This document shows, piece by piece, positions 14,237 to 19,817 of a stretch of DNA of 33,768 bases. Made by a program: the position numbers and the translations under genes. The first letter of the stretch is position 1; each line of letters starts with the position of its first letter. The stretch is from a virus, in IMG/VR virus record IMGVR_UViG_3300033148_002117, positions 1 through 33,768 of that record; one strand, given 5' to 3'. Under the pieces are notes generated by a model. It had not been told where the DNA came from and searched no databases. It saw nothing but the letters and a program-made list of their open reading frames with translations.

Positions 14237-14276
14237 CTGTGTAAGGTCTCTATTTAACTTTGCCCACCAACTTACT

Positions 14277-14329
14277 GCGGGGACTAGGCCATATTATTTG
14301 CTCACCTGCAACTAGTGCCTAGTCCCCGC
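14277..14329. repeat. 13-bp perfect inverted repeat before the late genes
   Basis: GCGGGGACTAGGC (14277-14289) and GCCTAGTCCCCGC (14317-14329) pair perfectly around a 27-nt, AT-richer loop. There is no T tract on either side, so it is not a standard terminator. It could be an mRNA leader structure, a protein-binding site such as a packaging or replication signal, or a processed RNA. Inside, ACTAG-TGC-CTAGT (14311-14323) can form a smaller competing hairpin. Confidence 0.6.
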
Positions 14330-14356
14330 TCATCTCCCTTATCCACGGCTGCGCGG

Positions 14357-14362
14357 TACAAT
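14357..14362 (+). promoter_or_regulatory. -10 box TACAAT for the first virion gene
   Basis: GGTACAAT, 29 nt before the ATG at 14392. The predicted start near 14369 leaves a leader of about 23 nt holding TTGGAG (14379-14384), so this gene is read with a Shine-Dalgarno site, unlike the leaderless genes. No clear -35 box. Confidence 0.5.
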
Positions 14363-14391
14363 CTGAGCATCTAATCTCTTGGAGTTTGATT

Positions 14392-15495
14392 ATGGCGCAA
14401 CCAAATATCAATATCAATCTTTCGCGCGACGGGCTAGACATCCAGCGCGGTGAAACTTCGATGCTCGGCGTCCTGGGCGTAAATGGGTTTGGCACGAACG
14501 TTGACCTGGACATTGGGACTGAGGATGTAATTGATGCTGGCAGTACGCTGGTCGAGACCCTGGTCGGCACGCCTGCGCTGGTAGCGCTCTACAGCGGCAA
14601 TGCTAACGATGTACTTGCCGCTGGTACATTGACCTTTGGGGATAACGCCTCCGATGGTGAAGTGATCGTGATCGGGGCTAAGACCTACACGCTGGAAGAT
14701 GTGCTCACCAACGTGGACGGCCATGTACTGCGCGAGGCTGCAGCTACCGATACGATTGATAATCTGATCGCGGCGATCAACCTCGGGGCTGGCAGCGGGA
14801 CTAAATATGCTGCAGCTACTACAGCCAACGCCGCGCCGACAAGTGCGGTGGCGGGCGCGGCTGACACCATGACGCTCTACGCTGAGACGGCCATTGTCAC
14901 GACTACGGACATCGCTGGCGGCTGGGGTGCTGCTACTGCTGTACTGGGAACCGGCGCGCGCACGATCACAATCTTCGGGCTGGATTCAAGCGGTAACCTG
15001 CAAAGTGTTACTAAGAACATGCGCGGTATCACGCTCACGGATACGGATGAGACTTGGAGCTTCATCTACCTGATGGAAGTCACAACGGCGGGCAGCGGTG
15101 GCACTAACGCGGGGCTGATCAAGTGCGTGGACAACCCTGAGACTGAAATCTATGCTGAGATTATTGCTACCAACGGGCAATCCATGATGGCCGTGTACAA
15201 GGTGCCGACTGGTTACACCGGCTACCTGATTGATTACTACTTCTCGCTGGGGATCACGCCACCTGCTGCTGCCAACGTGACCTGCTTCCTATTCGTGAAG
15301 CCGAGCGGCGGCGCATACACCAAGAAGCATTCAGGTGGGATTGTGACGGAAGGCAAGACCGGCTTCCGCATTCCATTCCCGCTGCCCCTGGTAGTGGCTG
15401 AAGGCTCGATTGTAAAATGCCGCGCCACAACGGACACTGACGATGTAGTCTTGGATGCAGCCTTCACGCTGACGCTGATCCCGAACGACCTGTAA
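14392..15495 (+). CDS. Virion structural protein with an inserted beta domain
   Basis: The ATG at 14392 follows GGAG by 7 bases and is preferred over an in-frame TTG at 14386. The product has 367 residues. The outer parts (1-74 and about 184-367) read as one phage structural protein of the type with ALVALYSGNANDV, then GTGARTITIFGLDSSGN, then a GTNAG turn, and a closing region with PTGYTGYL and FPLPLVVAEGS. Residues about 75-183 are a separate module (LTFGDNASDGEVIVIGAKTYT...LDNLIAAINLGAGSG) that I know as a repeat found in many unrelated phage structural proteins. The location ahead of the terminase genes suggests a minor head, spike or decoration protein. Confidence 0.65.
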   Translation: MAQPNININLSRDGLDIQRGETSMLGVLGVNGFGTNVDLDIGTEDVIDAGSTLVETLVGTPALVALYSGNANDVLAAGTLTFGDNASDGEVIVIGAKTYTLEDVLTNVDGHVLREAAATDTIDNLIAAINLGAGSGTKYAAATTANAAPTSAVAGAADTMTLYAETAIVTTTDIAGGWGAATAVLGTGARTITIFGLDSSGNLQSVTKNMRGITLTDTDETWSFIYLMEVTTAGSGGTNAGLIKCVDNPETEIYAEIIATNGQSMMAVYKVPTGYTGYLIDYYFSLGITPPAAANVTCFLFVKPSGGAYTKKHSGGIVTEGKTGFRIPFPLPLVVAEGSIVKCRATTDTDDVVLDAAFTLTLIPNDL

Positions 15496-15510
15496 GCAAA
15501 CAGGTATAAT
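15488..15510 (+). promoter_or_regulatory. Promoter with overlapping 6+6 palindrome
   Basis: ACCTGT (15488-15493), six bases, ACAGGT (15500-15505): an inverted repeat with the same 6-6-6 geometry as the early operators but a different sequence. Its right arm runs into TATAAT (15505-15510). GTTGCAAC, an 8-bp palindrome, follows at 15511-15518. It could be an operator for the downstream gene. The left arm lies over the stop codon of the upstream gene, so it might instead be part of its 3' end. Confidence 0.45.
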
Positions 15511-15547
15511 GTTGCAACCTATATTTTAGCTAAATGTGAGGTACAAG

Positions 15548-16330
15548 ATGAGAAAGAACTACAGACATACAGCAGTAGTGGTTGCATTGGTGCTGCTGAT
15601 CACAGCCCTGGCGTGGCCTGCTATTGCTGCGCGAGGCCCGCACTATGGTGATGAGGTCACAGCGGGGCAAGTCCAGCTCAGCGATGGCAGCGAGCATTGG
15701 CTAACGATCACCACTGGTGCCCTCAGCGCTGATGCAGACTTCGCTTTCCCCACGGGTGAAGGTACTAACGGGCAGGTACTTAAGACCGATGGCGCAGGTG
15801 TGGCATCGTGGGCTGAGAAGTTTAATCAGTTAGCCACTAACACCGCCGCCGACATTGTTGAAGGCAATGAAGCGGGTGCCAATGCGTTCGTATTCAGCGG
15901 AGACGGTGACCTGACATGGGACGCTGCATACTTTGCTGCTGGCCAGACCAGCCACGTCATTATGGCGGGCTACCTAAAATCCGATAACACCGGCACTGAA
16001 ACCATTGACTTCACGTTCCTGATTGGCACTACCGAGTTCCTTGGTACTGGCGACCTGGCGCTGGCCGTTGAAGAGGAAGCTGGTTCGCCCTGGATATTCG
16101 AGTGCGACATTGTAGGCACTGGCGTTGATACCCAGTTTGCCACAGGTACGTTCAGCTACATGTTCAATGCTACAACTGCTGCAACGGTGATCCCGTTCCA
16201 TAAGACCTTGACCGAGACTACGGCGGGCACATCGTTATTCAGTTGCACAGTAGAATGGAAGAATGGCGCAGTGACCAACGACCAGGCCACGATGACGATG
16301 GCCAACGTGAACGGCATTGCTTTTGATTAA
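15548..16330 (+). CDS. Exported or fibre-like structural protein with Sec signal
   Basis: The ATG at 15548 has GTGAGG 6 bases upstream. An in-frame GTG at 15536 is less likely. The 260-residue product starts with a clear Sec signal peptide: basic MRKNYRHT, hydrophobic VVVALVLLITALAW, cleavage site near PAIAA (about 26). The following segment, FPTGEGTNGQVLKTDGAGVASW (about 73-94), is a tail-fibre type pattern, and the rest is a beta-rich domain. A signal peptide is unusual for a virion protein. It might be surface-displayed by the infected cell, or the hydrophobic start may anchor or be processed during assembly. Confidence 0.6.
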   Translation: MRKNYRHTAVVVALVLLITALAWPAIAARGPHYGDEVTAGQVQLSDGSEHWLTITTGALSADADFAFPTGEGTNGQVLKTDGAGVASWAEKFNQLATNTAADIVEGNEAGANAFVFSGDGDLTWDAAYFAAGQTSHVIMAGYLKSDNTGTETIDFTFLIGTTEFLGTGDLALAVEEEAGSPWIFECDIVGTGVDTQFATGTFSYMFNATTAATVIPFHKTLTETTAGTSLFSCTVEWKNGAVTNDQATMTMANVNGIAFD

Positions 16331-16356
16331 GCCCCGCTGATACTGGATTCCCCACT

Positions 16357-16391
16357 AGGCCGGGTAAGGGTCGTGAGCCCCCCCGGCTTTT
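16357..16391 (+). terminator. Intrinsic terminator before the small terminase gene
   Basis: GCCGGG (16359-16364) pairs with CCCGGC (16382-16387), with a nested GGG/CCC in the loop, extended by a G-T and an A-T pair, and followed by TTTTGCTT. It lies 26 bp after the stop of the fibre-like gene. Confidence 0.65.
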
Positions 16392-16408
16392 GCTTGCCCG
16401 CAATCAGG

Positions 16409-16414
16409 TATAAT
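16409..16414 (+). promoter_or_regulatory. -10 box TATAAT for a leaderless small terminase gene
   Basis: TATAAT, then CGAAAC, then GTG at 16421: exactly 6 nt as at the other leaderless genes. There is no Shine-Dalgarno site. It follows a terminator directly. Confidence 0.6.
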
Positions 16415-16420
16415 CGAAAC

Positions 16421-17071
16421 GTGGCTGGTAAACCTCAATATGACTGGCAGGAAATTCAAGACCGCTTCATCACCGGTAAGGAAACCATGCGGGAGCTGAT
16501 CGCCATATACGGCTGCGCTCACTCCACCCTTGGCGTCAGGGCCAGTACAGAGGGATGGAATAAGAAGCGCACTGAGTACCGCCGTAAGATCAAAACGGTC
16601 GCTAACGCTAAAGCAAAACGAGCCGCTGAGCGCGAGCTGAACGGCATTCCGAACCCTACCATTGCTGAGGTCTTAGATCGTTTGAACTTCGATAATAGGT
16701 GTGAGCGGAGCTGTGATGTAGTAGTGGCCAGAGCCGGGATTACTCTTACTGCCTGGAACAATGCGATAGTCAAGCCCAAGGAAGAGCGAACTGAACATGA
16801 GCATGACTTGGCACAGATGAGGTGGGTAGACGTGCAGCGCGTGCTACAGGTAGTTAAGGAAGCCCAGGCAGTGAAGTACCGCGCCCTGGGTGTGCCTGCT
16901 CCCTTGCAGGAGTATCGTGATACGACGATTCTAGCGCCCGCTCGTGTTACTCGTAGTGAGATTGAAGAGCTACTCGGTGAGGCGGTGAGGGCAGGTGACC
17001 TGAGTTTACCGAGCATAGCGAGCAGTAACGGATCAATGAAAAGAAATGGGAAGTCGAAAGCGGAAGCGTAG
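16421..17071 (+). CDS. terS: Terminase small subunit (TerS), DNA recognition for packaging
   Basis: The GTG at 16421 is chosen because a TATAAT lies exactly 6 nt upstream and the protein then begins MAGKPQYDWQEIQDRF. A GTG at 16373 would fall inside the terminator. The 216-residue product has an N-terminal helix-turn-helix: TMRELIAIYGCAHSTLGVRA followed by EGWNKKRTEYRRKI, a pattern typical of TerS and related packaging proteins. The middle is charged and helical, as in the TerS oligomerisation core, and the C-terminal tail is basic. TerL lies 1.35 kb downstream, separated by four small genes, which is looser than usual. The call rests on the HTH pattern and the context. Confidence 0.65.
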   Translation: MAGKPQYDWQEIQDRFITGKETMRELIAIYGCAHSTLGVRASTEGWNKKRTEYRRKIKTVANAKAKRAAERELNGIPNPTIAEVLDRLNFDNRCERSCDVVVARAGITLTAWNNAIVKPKEERTEHEHDLAQMRWVDVQRVLQVVKEAQAVKYRALGVPAPLQEYRDTTILAPARVTRSEIEELLGEAVRAGDLSLPSIASSNGSMKRNGKSKAEA

Positions 17072-17227
17072 AGGCTATAGCAACGTCGAGAGTTTCAGCC
17101 GATTAGTTAAACAAGAATCTTAAATGAGACTGAATAGCGGTAAATGAGAATAGTAAGTGTTTAACTATTGGGGTGGGAACTTCGATTATGTAGGTAGAGC
17201 CCGTTGGTGAGGCTCTGAGGAGTTGAG

Positions 17228-17425
17228 ATGGCCAGCAGGAACCTAAGCCTTGATGTTCACTGCAAGGGCAGCTACCGTCCTGGTGAGTCCTTGTGGGTCA
17301 GCATGGCTGTAACATCAGGGGCGCACCGCTGGCATTGGCGCACTAAGATCATCCACCTGGTAGCAAGGCTGCTGGGATTCAAGGAACGGGAGGTAGGCGA
17401 TGAAGATACCAATGCGCAGGATTAG
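17228..17425 (+). CDS. Small protein between the terminase genes
   Basis: A 65-residue protein with GAGGAG 5 bases before the ATG. It is Trp- and His-rich in the middle (SGAHRWHWRTKIIHLVARLLG) with no known motif. The 156 bp before it (17072-17227) hold no gene I can support, only two short repeats of TAAATGAGA and a weak hairpin at 17196-17216. It overlaps the next gene by 26 bp. Confidence 0.5.
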   Translation: MASRNLSLDVHCKGSYRPGESLWVSMAVTSGAHRWHWRTKIIHLVARLLGFKEREVGDEDTNAQD

Positions 17426-17603
17426 TGACGGAGCAAGGGGCTACTTGGTTACGGGGACTTTCACTCCTGAGCTGCTGGAAGATGAAGCAGGCAAGGCAGC
17501 AGTACGTCAGGGGATCGAAGCCGACATTGCTGATGCTGGTGGCCAGCGCGTCGGCGAATGGCCTGAGAACCTCAAGGAACGTAATCACAAGGAGACTGAC
17601 TAG
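17400..17603 (+). CDS. Small protein between the terminase genes
   Basis: A 67-residue protein with GGGAGG ahead of the ATG. The segment GTFTPELLEDEAGKAAVRQG is helical and acidic. Function unknown. It precedes the next gene by one base. Confidence 0.5.
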   Translation: MKIPMRRISDGARGYLVTGTFTPELLEDEAGKAAVRQGIEADIADAGGQRVGEWPENLKERNHKETD

Positions 17604-17604
17604 C

Positions 17605-18144
17605 ATGGAGACCATAAAGGTAAACGCGACCATCGAGCTGCTTGGCGGTAGCAAGGTTCAAGTCAACATCACCCATGACGGTGCTCTAAGGGATTTACCA
17701 GGGCAGTTAGCGGAGCGCGTGCGGGCTGAAGCTACCAAGCTGCTAGCACCCAAGGTTGAAGCTCAGCAGCCGGTAGAGCGATCAGGCAGTGAGGATGTAA
17801 CGCTGGAATCCAATCCGGTTGCCAGTCAGCAAGCTGCCCCTGCGGTGATCGACTTCAGTAAGGATCGCTTCGGGGATATCGTGCGCGGCTTCGATCCTGA
17901 GTACAAGATCGGCTTCGTTCAAGGCTCGCCCGTGCTGATGGATGAAGCTAACAATAAACAGACATGGTTAAGTAAGGTTCAAGTTGACGGCCAGCCCGTG
18001 ACTGAGCAGCTACTCGAAAAGATCGGCATGGATATTATCATGAAGGGAGCTGATAAAGCGATTGACGAAGTGAACGCAGAGGCCGAAGCCAAGAAGCGCA
18101 CATCTCGCAAGCGCAAGCCTACCGCTAAGAAGAGAGGGAAGTAA
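17605..18144 (+). CDS. Late protein with basic Lys/Arg tail, function unknown
   Basis: The ATG at 17605 is preceded by AAGGAG at a longish distance. The in-frame upstream start at 17425 would overlap the preceding gene fully and is rejected. The 179-residue product has a beta-rich N-terminus (IKVNATIELLGGSKVQVNI), a Gln/Ala-rich linker, a compact middle (VIDFSKDRFGDIVRGFDP) and a strongly basic tail (AKKRTSRKRKPTAKKRGK) that could bind DNA. No family recognised. Confidence 0.6.
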   Translation: METIKVNATIELLGGSKVQVNITHDGALRDLPGQLAERVRAEATKLLAPKVEAQQPVERSGSEDVTLESNPVASQQAAPAVIDFSKDRFGDIVRGFDPEYKIGFVQGSPVLMDEANNKQTWLSKVQVDGQPVTEQLLEKIGMDIIMKGADKAIDEVNAEAEAKKRTSRKRKPTAKKRGK

Positions 18145-18413
18145 TGGAATTAACCAAGGAACGCATGGAGTTGATTGTGCTTGGCAGTGATCCTGAATTT
18201 GCCCTGCACTCAGAGTACTGCAAGACACGTGTACTTCAGCCTGTGGTCATCCAGGACGCAGCAGGGAACGTGATCAGCTATACCGTGGTCATCCAGGACG
18301 CAGCAGGGAACGTGATCAGCTATACCGTTGACGGGGACACCGTGAGCTGCGGATGGATTGACGATAGCCTTGCATGGCTCTGGCACGATAGCAAACTACC
18401 AAGGGGCAACTGA
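18144..18413 (+). CDS. Small late protein containing a 14-residue tandem duplication
   Basis: An 89-residue protein whose ATG overlaps the preceding stop by one base. Fourteen residues beginning VVIQDAAGNV are present twice in a row because of an exact 42-bp tandem repeat at 18243-18326. The protein is beta-rich and of unknown role. It lies just before TerL. Confidence 0.6.
   Translation: MELTKERMELIVLGSDPEFALHSEYCKTRVLQPVVIQDAAGNVISYTVVIQDAAGNVISYTVDGDTVSCGWIDDSLAWLWHDSKLPRGN
18243..18326 (+). repeat. Perfect 42-bp tandem duplication, in frame
   Basis: Two identical 42-nt units (18243-18284 and 18285-18326), beginning GTGGTCATCC and ending AGCTATACC. The length is 14 codons, so the frame is kept. 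The lack of any difference between copies means a very recent duplication or an assembly artefact. Confidence 0.95.
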
Positions 18414-18420
18414 GTAGCCC

Positions 18421-19803
18421 ATGCCGCATATCGATCCTGTTGCACTCAACCGGGTTGTAGAGCGCCTGCTGCGTCCTGCCCAGCGTAAGAAGGTGATGAA
18501 GGCAGTCGGCTATATCCCCCATGCCAAGCAGCAGCAGCTACATGATGCCTTCGATAGCGGCGCTGAGTACATCGGTGTAGTAGCGGGAGCGCGCTCGGGT
18601 AAGACTGAAGCGTTAGCCATTGAAGCAATTACCGAAGCTGGCTTTGAGAAGATATCCAGGCTTGATGATCACCGCATGATCCAGGTGGCAGCGCCAGAGG
18701 CCGATCTTACAGATCGTATCTTTGAGAAGTGCTGGCGTGCCCTGGTCGATCAGCGTATCTATGGGTGCTCACCTATCAGACAGCTCCTATCCCAGCGCGT
18801 TATTGAAATGCCCTGGCACTCCCGCATCGAAGGTAAGACCACTAAGGAGCCTGCCTCACTGCTGGGCAAGGGGATCGCACTCAGCCTGCTTGACGAGTTC
18901 GCCCGGATGAAGGATGGCGTGTTCGAGAATTACATCCAACGTAACAAGATCGATAACCCCGGCTCCCGCATCGCATGGATCAGCACGCCACTGGGCAAGC
19001 TCAATCACGCTAGCAAGAAGTATGAAGCGTGGACTGATGAGATGCAGGCGGGCAATCATAAGTTCTTTACGATGGGTCCACGCACCGGGCTATGGCGCTC
19101 AGTAGACAACCCGCACGTTGACCATGAAGAGCTGATGAATACCAAGCGCATGCTCTTCAATGCGCAGATGCAAGAAGTCTGGGAGCGCGAGTATGAAGGT
19201 AAGATCACTTCGATGTCCGGTGGCGTCTTCCCAACATTCAACCAAGACTTCCATGTCGGCGAGCCCACCCCCCTCACTGGCGTAATGGATGGGGCGATTG
19301 ACTGGGGCTTCTCTAATCCATTCGCGACGCTCTTCTGCCAGCTCTGGCCTGATGATCAGCTAGTAATCTTTGATGAAATCTACGAGCGTGGACTTGACGA
19401 TGATGATAAGGCAAAGAAGGTCAAAGCTAAGTTAGAGCAATGGGGCTGGCGCTGGGGCATGGGTGTTGGAGATCCAAGTTCACCGGGCGCGATTAAGACC
19501 TTCAGGAAGAACGGGCTAGCGATGTATGAGCCGCGCGACAACAAAGAGGCCGGACGCCTGAACAACATCACCGACGGCAACAATGCCGTGCGCATCCTGT
19601 TCGGGCGCAAGGATAAGCCAGGCATCCTGATTCACCGCAGATGCAAGAACCTGATCAGTGAGACCGGGGCATTGGCAATTGATCCAAAGTCAGCTGACGA
19701 GAAGCCCTTGAAGGTCGATGACCACACTACAGATGCTTTGCGGTATTATGTAGTAGCCAAACTCGGTGCAGCAATCCGACATAGTTTGATTTTAAGGGTA
19801 TGA
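18421..19803 (+). CDS. terL: Terminase large subunit (ATPase and nuclease)
   Basis: A 460-residue packaging motor. The ATPase domain shows Walker A AGARSGKTEA (Lys61) and Walker B ALSLLDEF (Asp158, Glu159), with IAWISTP as the coupling motif. The RNase H-fold nuclease shows an acidic triad: Asp294 in GAIDWGFSNPF, FDEIYERG, and the late Asp in VDDHTTDALRYY. The full length and intact motifs point to a working enzyme that cuts and pumps DNA into proheads. The ribosome site is weak (AGGGG about 15 bases upstream). It is followed by the portal gene, the usual order. Confidence 0.93.
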   Translation: MPHIDPVALNRVVERLLRPAQRKKVMKAVGYIPHAKQQQLHDAFDSGAEYIGVVAGARSGKTEALAIEAITEAGFEKISRLDDHRMIQVAAPEADLTDRIFEKCWRALVDQRIYGCSPIRQLLSQRVIEMPWHSRIEGKTTKEPASLLGKGIALSLLDEFARMKDGVFENYIQRNKIDNPGSRIAWISTPLGKLNHASKKYEAWTDEMQAGNHKFFTMGPRTGLWRSVDNPHVDHEELMNTKRMLFNAQMQEVWEREYEGKITSMSGGVFPTFNQDFHVGEPTPLTGVMDGAIDWGFSNPFATLFCQLWPDDQLVIFDEIYERGLDDDDKAKKVKAKLEQWGWRWGMGVGDPSSPGAIKTFRKNGLAMYEPRDNKEAGRLNNITDGNNAVRILFGRKDKPGILIHRRCKNLISETGALAIDPKSADEKPLKVDDHTTDALRYYVVAKLGAAIRHSLILRV

Positions 19804-19817
19804 GGTAGCAAGCAAGT

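Noticed and set aside
14212-14258. GTTAAA and TTTAAC half-sites as a third early operator
   Set aside because: The half-sites are 35 bp apart rather than 6, and single hexamers of this kind are expected several times by chance in 34 kb.
18243-18326. CRISPR-like repeat
   Set aside because: Two adjoining identical units without spacers inside a coding frame: a tandem duplication, not an array.
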